A stretch of DNA of 64,000 nucleotides from Hyaloscypha bicolor E. Taxonomy: Eukaryota > Ascomycota > Leotiomycetes > Helotiales > Hyaloscyphaceae. Shown here piece after piece: positions 42,500 through 55,229 of the stretch. The notes beneath the pieces are model-generated. The model was not told the DNA's origin. It worked only from the letters and a program-made list of their open reading frames with translations, and made no database searches. Positions within the stretch are counted from its first letter, which is position 1; each line of letters starts with the position of its first letter. The stretch lies in contig NW_020194555.1 in NCBI RefSeq assembly GCF_002865645.1, forward strand, positions 2,692,288-2,756,287, in the 5' to 3' direction. The position numbers were made by a program, and so were the translations under genes.

Positions 42500-45400
42500 C
42501 CTGATTTCAGCCGAACCTATATTATTAAATAGTTATTTACTAAACAACTATTAATAATAATAATAATAATATAATTTTTTTATAATTGAAAAGAGAAGAA
42601 GCTAGAGTATTCTTTTATATATTATATATAGCTATTTTTAGATTTTAAGTTTATTTAAATTAGCTTTTATATAAAAATACTTTTAGCTTCATTTTTATAA
42701 ATTTACTTTACCTTATATATAGCTATAAATTAATATTATTATTTTTATAAAAAATAATATATTAGATATAAAATTCTAATTTTATATATAAAATTTATTT
42801 AAAAATTTATTTTCTTAAAAAAAGAAACTTAAATTAAAAACTAAAAAGAATTAAAATTAAAATTAATCTTTTTTATATAAAGCTAGCTAAAAGCAACTAT
42901 TCTAATATATAAAATATTTATATAACTATTAGTTTACTAATAATATATAATATTATTATATAATATATATAAAATATTTATATAACTATTAGTTTACTAA
43001 TAATATATAATATTATTATATAATATATATAAAATATAAATATATTAAATTAGTAAAATAATTATTATTTAGAAATAAAAATTATAATATTATAGTATTA
43101 ATATATAATTTCTAAATCTACTAAGTCTAATAAAATCTAGTTTACTAATTAAATTACTTATAAAATATAAAGTTATATAATTATATTTTATTATTTATAT
43201 TTTATTATTTATATTTTATTATTTATATTTTATTATTTATATTTTATTATTTATATTTTATTATTTATATTTTATTATTTATATTTTATTATTTATATTT
43301 TATATTTATATTTTATTATTTATATTTTATTATTTATATTTTATTATTTATATTTTATTATTTATATTTTTATTATTATATTTTATTATTTATATTTTAT
43401 TATTTATATTTTATTATTTATATTTTATTATTTATATTTTTATTATTTATATTTTATTATTTATATTTTATTATTTATATTTATTATTTTATTTTATTAT
43501 TTATATTTTATTATTTATATTTTATTATTTATATTTTATTATTTATATTTTATTATTTATATTTTATTATTTATATTTTATTATTTATATTTTATTATTT
43601 ATATTTTATTATTTATATTTTATATTTCGAATTCTATAATTATATATATAACTCTCGAAAAAATAACTATATTAATATTAGAATTTTTCTAAAAACGCGA
43701 AAAATAGTATTTTTTTTTAATTATATACTAATTTCCTAATTTGGTCTAGTATTAGATTTCCTAAATATTTTATATATTTATATTATTTTTAAAATTTTAG
43801 TTATATATTAAAAACTATAGTTTTTTTATATATAACTTTTTTTTTATAATATTTATTTTATATATTTATTTTATATATTTATTTTATATTTTATTTATAT
43901 TTAATAGCTTTAATTTTATTATAAAATTAATAGAATTCGATTTTTCTTTAATTTATTTAATTTTTATAATTTTTTATTATTTATATATCTAATTATTAAT
44001 TTATTAATAATATATAATTATTAGTTTATTAGTAATATATAATATTATTTATATAAGATTAGTAAAATTATTATTATTTAGAAATAGGAATTATAATATT
44101 ATAATATTAATATATAATTTCTAAATTTACTAAGCTTAAAGAAATCTAGTTTACTAATTGAGTTATTTATAAAATATAAAATTATATAATTATATCTCAT
44201 ATCTTATATCCTATTACTTATATCTTATATCTCGTATCTTATATCTTATATTCTATAATTATATATATAACTTCTAAAGAAATAGCTATACTAATACTAG
44301 AAACTTTCTAAAAAATACAAAAAATAATATCTTCCTCTAATTATATATAAATTCCCTAATCCGGCCTAGTACTAGATTTCCTAAATACTTTATATATTTA
44401 TATTACTTCTGAGGTTTTAGTTATATACTAAAGACTATAGTCTTTTATATATAACTTTCTCTTTTATAATACTTTTTTATTCTATATATTTATTTTTTAT
44501 TCTATTTATATTTATTTTATTTCTTTATATCTAATTATATAATATTTATATTAATTAGATATTTAAGGGTATTTATTAGCTTTAATTTTATTATAGAATT
44601 AGTAAAATTTAATTCTCTCTTAATTTATTTAACTTTTATAATCTCTCGTTATTTATATATCTAATAGAAATATATTATATTAATTATTAAATACTTTTCT
44701 CGAATAGTTCCTAATTTAATAAAGTATTTATATAATAACTTCGAATTTATATAAATTACTAGTAGTAGTTCTATTTCTATTATTATTAGTTTACTAGTAA
44801 TATATAATACTATTATATAGATATAGAAATACTAGTTATATTAATTAGTAAAGTTATTATTATTTAGAAGTAAGAATTATAGTATTATAGTATTAATATA
44901 CGATTTTTAAATTTACTAAGCCTAAAGAAATCTAGTTTACTAGTTAAGTTACTAATAGAATATAAGGTTATATAATTATATTTTATATCTTATATTTTAT
45001 TACTTATATTTCATATCTCGTATCTTATAACTATATATATAATTCCTAAAAAAAATAGCTATACTAATACTAGAAACTTTCTAAAAACGCGAAAAATAGT
45101 ATTTCTTTCTAATTATATATAAATTCCCTAATCCGGCCTAGTATTAGATTTCTCAAATACTTTATATATCTATATTATTTCTAAGATTTTAGTTATATAT
45201 TAAAGGCTATAGCCTTTTATATATAACTTTCTTTTCTATAATATTTTTTTATCTTATATATTTATTTCTTATTCTATTTATATTTAACTTATTTCTTTAT
45301 ATTTAATTATATAATATTTATATTAATTAGATACTTAAAGGTATTTATTGGCTTTAATTTTATTATAAAATCGGCAGGATTTAATTCTTTCTTAATTTAT

Positions 45401-45502
45401 TTAATTTCTATAATCTCTTATTATTTATATATCTAATAAAGATATATTATATTAATTATTAAATATTTTTCTCGAGTAGTTTCTAATTTAATAAGGCATT
45501 TA
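42500..45502 (-). mobile_element. Stacked truncated 3' copies of a Ty1/copia element
   Basis: Three related units, R1 to R3, repeat in the same order. The blocks compared are a RNase H C-terminal region, a CTAATCCGGCCTAGTACTAG-type block (43735, 44345, 45120), and a TTAGAAATA/AATTATAATATTATAG block (43065, 44070, 44860). Read on the minus strand the coding parts match the end of a copia polyprotein; in R3 an NPAD-type RNase H motif is recognisable near 45,370. R1 is most decayed: where R2 and R3 have C or G, R1 has T or A. The non-coding parts are probably LTRs, but I cannot mark their ends. Confidence 0.7.
43181..43627. repeat. 14-bp minisatellite, TTTATATTTTATTA unit
   Basis: About 30 near-perfect copies with a few indels. 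Units R2 and R3 have only a short, unexpanded version at the equivalent place (44190-44270 and 44980-45035, as TATATCTTATATC-type sequence), so the expansion happened in R1 after it decayed. Confidence 0.9.
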
Positions 45503-45585
45503 CGAGTTTAGGGCCGCTTTACTAAAATTATTACTAGCGGCCCTATACAAGCTCCGGGGCTAGTAATAATTTTGCCCTAAACTCG
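45503..45585. repeat. Helitron 3' terminal hairpin and long inverted repeat
   Basis: A hairpin with 8-bp arms AGGGCCGC (45510-45517) and GCGGCCCT (45537-45544) stands 7 bp from the element end. It is part of a larger fold: CGAGTTTAGGGC (45503-45514) pairs with 45574-45585, and AAAATTATTACTAG (45524-45537) pairs with 45560-45573. Confidence 0.85.
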
Positions 45586-45699
45586 TCCCGAGTAGGATTG
45601 GAATATAATTAAGGCTAGTACGGACTCTTTACGGACTTTTTATGAATAGTATAAGAAGAAAAATAGCCCGTAAGTAAGTTAAAAGCTAAATAAGACCTT

Positions 45700-48600
45700 G
45701 TAATATTTCTGGGTATACTATATTACTTGTATGGTTTATATTAGGGGGTAAAAGAATATAAAGCCTTACTTATAAGGTTACCCGTAAGGCTGCTATATAG
45801 AACTGGCCGTAAGAAAAGACCGGCGACCGTAAATCTACCCTTACTGCCTCAAATAACTGGCCCTATAACTTATTAATAGTTATTATAAAGAATAAAGCAA
45901 GTAAAAACTACTTACGGGAGAATATAAAAGATAGTTACTAATCCGTTAACTGGAGCTTAATCTATAGAATTGTCCGTAATTGGCCGTTAAAGTCGCTATC
46001 TAGTAGCTATATGCGAATCGAGAATCTCCCAAAGCTATAAATTAATATCTATAACCCGTTATAAAGCCCTTCCTATAGACAGAGATTCCGTAAGAGTATT
46101 ACGGGTATACCGATCTTGAGTTATAGCTTGGAAAGAAGTAGACCCGGCAAATAGATATTTTATAAGACCTCTGGAGGTAATTCTATAATTTCAGGATCTG
46201 CCTCGTTTATATTAGCCAAATCTATTACAAAATACATCCGTTCCTGGCCAGGAAGTATATCCAGGATCATTTAGTTAAGCTTACAGACCGTATTATTTAG
46301 GGTTAATAGGATTACCCGTTTACTAAAGGCCCGGTAGTTATATAGGGCCTATAAGAATCGTTCTTACGGGTAGACGTAATTAATTAGGTCCGTAACTAAC
46401 TGGGTATACGGAATAAAAGGCAGGAGTATAATCTACTTATTTAAGAACGGGTCATATAGCAGATAACTAATCCAGTCTATAAAATCCTGCTTAGACGGGT
46501 TATTACGGACCCGTATATTAATCCGTAATAATAACTAATAGAGCTATAGCCAGATCTATATCTGCTATAAGCAGGCCCGTACCGTATTGGCCTGCGAATC
46601 ATATGGGACTACTAGTAAGATCTGGGTAAAGTTCCCCCCGAGAATTACGGGTATTCTTCTAAAGAGAACATTATCCGTAACCGATCATAAATCGACTATT
46701 AGCCGGTATACTACCTCAAAGTAGTACTTATACTATATAGATACCTCGTCCCAGATAATTAGGTCCGTAGATTATAAGAGAGCCCCGAGCCGGCTCGTCT
46801 TAGTAATTATACTTACGAATAACTTATTAAGCTCGAGCAGGATCCGGAACTAGAAATAAGACATATATTCATCCGGAAGAAGGAGAGCCGTAATACCCGT
46901 TAATACTATATATAGGACTACCTTATCTTAGCTACAGTAATAGTAGTAGAGAGTCTTATAAAGAAATGTCTTACTAGTCCTGCCCGGGCCTTATAAGTAG
47001 AAGTGGGCAGTCTATAAATTATCCATAATTACTACTATAATTATCTGGAAGTAAGAGTACTAGTCTATATTTAGCTAGACTTATATTATAGTTACTAGTA
47101 ATATCTTATAGGTATAATTAACCTATAGATTAGCCATATAGTAGCTTATGGTCTAGTTAAAGGTATTCTTAGATAGGGCAATATCTATAAGTGTCTACTA
47201 GAGATCCGTAAGGCCGAGACCAAGTAAAAAGAGGCCGTAATTATAATAAGAATTAACTAAGGGTAGCGGGAAATTAATTAACGAGTTATAGGCTAGCTTA
47301 CGGGCCAAGTTATTACAGAAATACTTCTTATACTGGTCCCAGATTACTTATATATCCGTAATTAGTTACTAGCGGATACCTATAAGAAAGAATATCCGTA
47401 AACTATAGCCGGTTATTAATAAAATAGTCTTATTAAAATACTAGAACTATTCCTAATTATTCTCTACTAAGCCGCAAGTAATACAGGCAGTATAATATAT
47501 AGGATAACGGACGCCCTTAACTAAATAGAGCTTATTAAAGGACTACAGACCATATATAACTATTAGTAAGAGCCGTAAGTAGAACCGCTTGCCCGAAACT
47601 AGGCTATAGTAGTAAATACGGCTAATACTATACTTTTGCTTATAGTACTTCTATATCCGGGTCTTAGTAACCTATATAAAGTACTATAGGAACTCGTAAT
47701 ATAGGTACTAGTATCCGTTCTTATATATTATATTATATTTAAAGAAGGCTATTAAGGTCAAGCGGGTATTTGCGGCCCGGTCTATAATCTGCTCGGGTAA
47801 GAGGTTAGCCATAAAGCAAACCATATACTACCCAGGGAAGTAGATTATAAGATATTAAACCGGGAGGAACTCCTGGTATATTAGATACTTAAACAGGTAC
47901 TAGAAAGCCTCTATAGGGCCTATATACCGAGCCTGGAGGTACTAGGTAATCTTATTATCCGTTTCCGAGATAGTAATAGTTATACGGTCTATTTCCTTAT
48001 AAATATACTTATAGATATACTTAATTACTTATACGGATATATAAATCTCGATATTAATATATAAGCAGAACTTCTAGAGAAGATACGGGTTATACGGAAT
48101 AACCTAGTAGTTATTACGGACGACTTCCTGGTCTGGAAAGCCTGGTTTACGGACCATAAATATATGGCCGTTATCCCGGTACTAGTACTCGGGATACCTA
48201 TCCTTATGGATAATTATTATAGCCGTAAATACTTTAGGGAATTTCTTCTAGTATATAAGCGGGGCTATAGGCGTCTTACGGACTATATATAGGGCTTTCG
48301 GATTATTATTAAGGCCATATGGCCCGTAAGATATCTGGCTAGTAACTATAGCTATAAGTTTACCTATAGAATCCTATAACAGGTCTGGGAGCTCGGTATA
48401 AATAATCTTATTAACCAAATTAGGGATTAAGAAGACGGTATCTCTCTTAAGGAATAAGAGCAGGTATATATATGAAAGGCCATACTTCTGGTACTTAATT
48501 ATATAGATATAGCCCGTATACCGTCCGAAAAGGTAGTTCTTGAGGTCTATAAGGAGCTCTCTTACTTTTAGGATAAAGATCTAGTAAAAGAGATCCGGAC

Positions 48601-50000
48601 AATTAATTACTTACTACCCGTTTAAGAGGTAATCTGTAATCTCAGGCTAGTATAGGTTAGCTATAAAGGTAATAAAGAAGCTTGGCTTACTAAAGTATTA
48701 TATAATAGCTATTAAGTCTTAAAAGAGCTACTATATAAAGCAATTACTACCCGTAAAGCTTAATGGAAGGATAAAGTAATAGCTAATATTACTTATACGG
48801 ATATCCTTATAAATTAGAGTATCTACAAGTCCCGTATAGACGTCCGTACGGATATTCTACTAGTATAAGTAGAGCTAGTCAAGCGAGGTAGTCTTATAAG
48901 TAATATATATATTAATAATATACTACTAAAAGAGGCAGCTAGTATAAAAGAGCAGGAAGAAGGCTAGATAGATATAGAGATAATACTAGTAAAAGACCCG
49001 CTATTTGAGCCATATCCGCTAACGGGTCCTATTATGGTCCTGTAACTATAAACCGTAGTACTAGCCCGGGTCGCCGTATAGGAAAAGTAAGATATAGTAG
49101 AGTAGTATATATACTATATATATAATATTAATCATATATATTTGCGGATACTTATAGTCTGCCTTATGAACCATAAGTACTAGATTATAGCGGTTTATAT
49201 CCGTATACTTGTCCGGAATAAGGGCTATAACCTCATTACTTATTAGAAGGTTCTTATAATAATGATTAGTACCTGACTCGAGAATTAAGTATATTTGCGG
49301 GTTAAGTAAGATCCGGAAATCGGTTTACTAGCTTATAAGATACTTATAGGCTATCTTATAGACTATAATAAACGGATTATAATCCGTAAATATATCCGTA
49401 AGCTATAAAAGAACTATATAATCTAAGTAAAGAAAGTTAGTAGCCCGTATATTAGTTATAAAGAGCAGATTATAAAAAAAGAGCTATATAAAGGAGGGTT
49501 TAATATATAAAGCGGGCTATAGCAGGCCTTGGAAGTAAAAGAGCTTACTATAGATCTAAAAGTACTAGATCCTATAGGAGAAGTTAATTCGTATATCCTT
49601 TTTATACTTAACTAATATAAAAGCAAAAGTATAATTATATATCCGGATATTTGCCCGGAAGGCCTGGTAGAGCGGATTATTGCCTATAAAGAGGTAAGAG
49701 AGGTATAGAGGAGGCTTGCGGATTAGAGGAAGTATTATATTGCCCTTTTTATAATAGGCCTCAAAGCAATTGTCCATATAGCCAAAATAAAGGGCTTTAT
49801 AAGCTATATAGTAATTCGTAAGCAGACTAGTTATATATACGGGAACTAGCCGGAAGCGGAAAAGAAAGGCAGGAGGCCGTATAGTAGGTGGGTCGGCAGG
49901 AGGGTTCTCTATAGTATGAACTGGGGCCGTAATAGACGGTTGACGGATCCGTCACTAGTGCCGCAGGGCTGGCTCGTCTGCAGAGACGTCCGTAACCGAC
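45700..50000 (-). pseudogene. Helitron Rep-helicase, broken by stops
   Basis: Domains on the minus strand: the Helitron N-terminal region at about 49,560-49,830 (CFEAYYKKGNIILPL and an FRANIRIYN-type stretch); a Rep domain at about 47,930-48,510, with an HxH-type motif near 48,470 whose two His now read as Tyr, and a YIYKYIYK-type Tyr motif near 48,000; and a helicase with a Walker A region at 46,967-46,990 (GPGRTSKT) and a WDEVS Walker B region near 46,750. Nearly every stop codon is explained by C-to-T or G-to-A change of Gln, Arg or Trp codons. It cannot be translated. It is similar in layout to autonomous fungal Helitrons, so the parent was probably autonomous. Confidence 0.88.
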
Positions 50001-50840
50001 TGTTATTATTGCCGGGAGATAGAGAGGATATTTGGATTAAGTTCTTATAAGGCAGGATACTAATTAGCAGTTCGGATACGTTACTGCTCCTAGAAACTAG
50101 TTAAAGAAATCAAGGATAAAGAAGAGGAATACAGACCGTATAGGCCGTATAGGTCTTACGGATAGTACCTGTAGGCCCGCAAGGAAAGGCTAAAAGTGGC
50201 AAGTATCTAGTATATAATAAATAGGTCTTGGAATTATCTATTATTAAAAGGAAGTAAAAGAGAGAGTAATAAAGAGAAGAAGGAGAGGAGAGTAATATAA
50301 GGCCAGGTTTCTTTTTAGTATACTTGGAGCTAGCAAGAGCCTTAAGAAATCTCCCCTAAGCTTTAAAAAATCGTAATAAAAGCCTCTTGTATTCCAGAAC
50401 CACTCAAATATAGAGAAAGATATTTGAGCTTCTTCTCTCTAATCCCTAGCTAAGTACTAAGGATTTGGATATAATTACATTCTAATATATGATTCCCTAG
50501 AACGGAAAGATTTTGGTATTTGTTATATGAAAGTTTTTTTCAAGGAGCCCCGAGAGCTAACCGCTTAGGGTAGTCCGAATATAGGATAATATAGAAGAGA
50601 ATATAATAACTTTAAATTTATATAAACTACTAGTAATAGTTCTATTTCTAGTATTTTATTAATTATAGATTTAATTAAAATACTTATATTAAAATCATAA
50701 GCCATATTATAGAATTCTAAAGCTAGAATACTTCTAGTAATTCTCTTATATTTAGTAAAGAACTAGTAAATAATATTAGTATATCTAGTTCTATTTACTA
50801 GAACTAGAATATATCTAATTTAGGAAAAGAGATCTCTATT

Positions 50841-51045
50841 ATTTATAAATAAAGCATTTATAAATAAAGCATTTATAAATAAAGCATTTATAAATAAAGC
50901 ATTTATAAATAAAACATTTATAAATAAAGCATTTATAAATAAAGCATTTATAAATAAAGCATTTATAAATAAAACATTTATAAATAAAGCATTTATAAAT
51001 AAAGTATTTATAAATAAAGCATTTATAAATAAAGTATTTATAAAA
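50841..51045 (-). repeat. 15-bp minisatellite within copia RNase H
   Basis: About 13-14 copies of ATTTATAAATAAAGC. On the minus strand the unit reads as five codons (F-I-N-A-L), in frame with the RNase H domain on both sides, and corresponds to the FTDASF stretch of copia RNase H after C-to-T change. Some copies carry AAAGT instead of AAAGC. Confidence 0.9.
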
Positions 51046-54000
51046 ATAATTAAATATAAGAACTTTTTTACTAGTTTTATAAATCTTAGTTCTCTAGTAA
51101 TATTTTTAATTTATTATTAAATATACTTATTAAATGCCTTTATATTAGTTTCCGAGAATTTAATAGCCTAAACCGTAATTAATAAATTATATAAAGCTTC
51201 TAGTTAATAAACTAATATAATATATACTTCTCTAGTATATTAGGTAATATATTAGTCTTTAATAGAAAGATTTTAATAAATAGTACCCTTACTACTTATA
51301 ATAGTAATATTTTTTATAGAAATAGTTTAGAGGTTTTTATATTAGTATTTCTATATAAAAGTAATTCTAGTAATATTTATATAAATAATACTTTTATTAA
51401 ACTTGAGATTATAGTTAATAATAAGATATTTATATTTCTTAGCTAAGAATTTAGCCTCTTAGAGCTTTAGTTACTTTATTTTCATAAAATTATTAGTTTA
51501 AAAACTAATAATTCTAAAGAATTACTTATTATAAAAGAAGTAAGAATTATAAATTAATTATTCTATAGAAAGCTTATTAATATAGTAAGAATAATAAGTC
51601 TTAAACTAGTAGTTTCTAGCTTCTAATATACTATATAATAGTTTTATAATTTTTAAAACCGAATTATTATTTAGATTTAGCTTTTTAATAAGCTTATAAA
51701 ATAAATTAATATAAAAATTATAATTAAATAAGGTTATTAATTAGGTATAAGCTTATAAAATATTATATAAATATAGCTTTATAATATTTATTATTATAGT
51801 AGTAATACTAAGAATAATTCTCTAGCTAATATATTAAATAGTAAGTAATTATATTAATATTATATATTTCTTATTATTATTATAAGATTAGATAACTAGT
51901 CTTAATTTCTTAAACTTTTTCTTAAACTTTTTCTTTATATTTTTATTCTTAATCTTATTAATAAACCGGGAATTAAAGATATATATTTCTTTTAGTATCT
52001 AAGATCTAGAAATAATCTTAAATATATTCTTTTCTAGAAAGCTAATAACTTTAACTTAATAAGAGTTCTTATATAAATTATTATTCTATAAAAATACTAT
52101 AATATCCGGGTTTTTATAAGAGTATTTTTTATTATACTTTAGTAAAATAGTAGGAATAATAGAAAGAATTATATTTATATTACCTTTAGCTTTATTATAA
52201 AGTTTAGAAATAGATTTAGGTTTGAGGCTATTAGTAATAACCTTAATATTTCCTATATAAAAGAACTTTATAGAAATTAAATAGAAAGTAATATTACTAT
52301 ATAATAAAGCTAGTATATAGTTCTTTTTATTAATACCTACTAGCTTATATAGCCTATCCTAATTACTAGATTAACTAGTATTTCTTTTATATTATATAAA
52401 AATATTTAAATTCAAGAAAAGTTTATAAATATTAGTAATACTAAAACTGTTTCAGGTATTTAGAGTATTTATAATCTAGTATCTAGTTTAAAGCTTTTAA
52501 ATTTCTATTATTACTTTCTTAAGTACTACTAATTACTATAATATAATTAGTAATAAAATATTATATTTGGTTATTTAGAATAAAATACTATAAACTAAGA
52601 AAATTAGAATAATATTATTAGGTCTAGTAAAATTATTAATAGCCTTAAAAGCTATTTAAAATATAATATTCTTATTAATTCTATTAATTTTGGCTATATT
52701 AATAAAATAAGTATATTAAATCGGGCTATAATAGTATTTTATAATTTTAATAGAACTATAAGCTTTTATAAAAACGATTTTAATCTTAGTTCTTATAGTA
52801 TTTATAAGCTAAGTAAATTTCTTACTAATAAACTATTTTCTAGTATTTACTATAATCTAATTAAGAGAACTTAAATAGGTATTAATCTAATATTATTTTA
52901 GGATATTTCAAGTATATAATATACTAATATTTTAAAGCTATTAGCTAGCTTAATATTAAGTGCCTTTATTAATAATATAAAGTATAAGCTTATTAGAAAT
53001 ATAGAAAATATTAATAATAATAAAATAGTTAAAGCTAATATTATTTCTTAAATTAAACTTAAATTATTCCGGTAATTATTTGAATTTCTAGTATTACTTA
53101 TAGTATTTTATAAGATATTTAAGGGCTTTTATATTAATATTATAGCTTGCTTATTTTAGTATATTTCGGAGCTTACTAATAAATAAATAACTAAAATAGT
53201 AATATAGATATTATAATTTAATTTTTATAAGAAAATAGAAATTATAAATAAAGAATTCAGAAATAAAGCTTTATAAAATAGTATTCTAAAATAAAAAAGA
53301 ATATTTAAAACATTATATTATAAATATAAAGTATCTAATAAAAATAATAAAATAATTAGTAAGATTATTAAAGTAAATTCCTAGCTTATTTATATTAGTT
53401 AAGCTAAATAGAAATAAAGTTTTTATAAATATAATATAGAATTACACTTGCCTAATTAGTATTCTTATTATTATAGATCTAATAAAAAATATAGATCTAA
53501 TATTAAACTAAATATTAATTTAACCTTTAGTAATTTTATTAAGTTTAATACTATTATTAGTTTACTATAAAGCTTGGAATTAGTTAGAACTAGTAGTTAA
53601 GAATTTAGAAACTCTAGTATTAATTATAATTCTATAAAAATAATAAGTATTATATTTTAATATATTATTAATTATAAATATTTAGGTATTTTCTATTTAT
53701 TTAGTAAGCTTTAGGATATAGGTTTTGCCTATTATCTAGTATATAAAAGAAAGAGAAATAAGGTTATTTATAAAAGTATTAGTTATAGAAATAGTAGAAA
53801 TAGGAGTTATAAAAGTAGCTAGAAAGCTTTAAATAAAAGTAAAATAAGAATTAGAATAATATTTCTTTCTTTTATTTATTTCTACTAATAAGGCTTTAAA
53901 AGTATTACTTACTAGTTTGTTTTTATTATTCTTATTATTTTCTTTTCTTTTAAATTTAGTAATATATTATATATAAGTATTACTAAAGTATTTATTAAAG

Positions 54001-54910
54001 TTATAAGTATTTCGAGATCTAAATTAGTAAATATTTCTATTTTTAAATCAAGCTTTTTTAGTCTTTTATTTCTCTAATATATATTTTTATAAGTAGTATT
54101 TAGGTCTCTTATATATAAAATATAACTTTAGAATATAATTATTATAATTATAAGACTTAGAATAATTATTATAAATTCCAAAATTATAACTAGATTTATA
54201 TTAATAATTTTCGAATAAATAATAATTTAGAGAATTTTAAAAATAATATTATTAATTAGTAAAATAGGTTTTAGTAATAATTTATTACTTCTTCTTATAA
54301 ATAGTAATAAATAATTAAAACTTATTAATAAGCTAGCCAAGATTATTAGAAGAGTCCGAACTATATATTAGTATATTAATAAGCCTTAATAAGAAATAAT
54401 AATCTTATTATATAAGAATTTAATATTTTATAAAATAGAAATAAGGCTATACTATAATTTATATAAGTTATTAATTAGTATTTAGATAAACTTAAATATT
54501 GTTTTTTTAGAGTTCTTTACTATTATAATTATTAAGATAATAATATTTCATTTATCTAAATTTTAATAATAAAAACCAGGACTTTTAAAAAAGCTATAAA
54601 TATTTATATAGACCTCTTTATATATATAGCTCGAGAACTAATTATTATAGAAGTAGTCTTATACTAGTTCCTTTAATATAATAGAAAAAGCTCTTACTAA
54701 TATCTTTTTAGAAAGCTTTATATATTAGTAAATATTAAGGAAAATAATAAGTTTATAATTAAAACTATTATTAGTTCTATTATATTTCTATATTTTAAAA
54801 TATTTTTTTATTATTTTTCTAATAAGCTTTCTAATAGAAATAGTAAATATTAATTAATAGTAATTCGGGTTTAGTAATAATACTAGTAGTAATAAAAATA
54901 AAAGTAATAA

Positions 54911-54915
54911 ATAGC
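54911..54915. repeat. Left target duplication of gypsy element
   Basis: ATAGC, repeated at 62,744-62,748. Confidence 0.85.
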
Positions 54916-55213
54916 TATAATATATATAGAGTCGCACGTGACTTAAGGGCATGTAATGAACCTCGGATATTGCGGGTATTAATTAGGGAGTTCGGTAGCC
55001 CTTTAATATCCTAACTAATTATTATTTATATTATATGTATTAGGCTTATAAATTACTAATTATATATATGCCATTTGGGCCTTTTATTTAGAGGGGGCTT
55101 CCCTGGACCTTATAGGAGGGACAGAGATTAGTTTTATACTGAATTTAATACTATGGTTTTATAATATACTAATTTATTCTATTATTTTATTACCTACTAA
55201 TAAATATTTTATA
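54916..55213 (+). repeat. Left LTR of gypsy element, 298 bp
   Basis: Starts TATAATATATATAGAG (TGT-type start decayed) and ends TTTTATA. It has more C-to-T change than the right LTR. Confidence 0.9.
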
Positions 55214-55229
55214 AGCTAATCTCTCTATT

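Larger units (their letters stand above)
45503..50600 (-). mobile_element. Helitron, about 5.1 kb, decayed, inside a copia element
   Basis: Read on the minus strand, the element starts TCTCTTCTATATTA (5' end at about 50,600), very close to the Helitron consensus start TCTCTACTACTA. It ends in a hairpin (below) and codes, with many stops, for an N-terminal Helitron domain, a Rep domain and a PIF1-type helicase in the expected order. Joining the flanks (ATTTA at 45,498-45,502 and TATAATAAC at 50,602) restores the sequence found uninterrupted at 44,733-44,750, so the site was an A/T junction with no target duplication. This is the hallmark of Helitrons. The expected CTRR end is not clear; the minus strand ends AAACTCG(T). 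Confidence 0.88.
50602..54915 (-). mobile_element. Ty1/copia-type retrotransposon, decayed, main body
   Basis: Minus-strand order, high to low coordinate: gag with a zinc-knuckle-like Cys region decayed to Tyr/Asn (53,900-54,200); the integrase end with an INDSAGP-type stretch (52,500-52,900) and a GPYKL-like segment (52,250-52,400); RT with the catalytic Asp pair read as Asn-Asn near 51,490; RNase H (50,602-51,200). The 5' side is cut by the gypsy insertion at 54,916 and should continue past 62,749; the 3' side is cut by the Helitron and continues at 45,502. All frames are broken by stops. The call as copia rather than gypsy rests on the RT and gag patterns. Confidence 0.78.

Noticed and set aside
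43181..43627. A CRISPR-like or centromeric array
   Set aside because: The units are contiguous with no spacers, and it is a local expansion inside a decayed retrotransposon copy.
49565..49777. A 70-aa open frame on the minus strand
   Set aside because: It is a piece of the decayed Helitron protein that happens to lack stops, not a separate gene.
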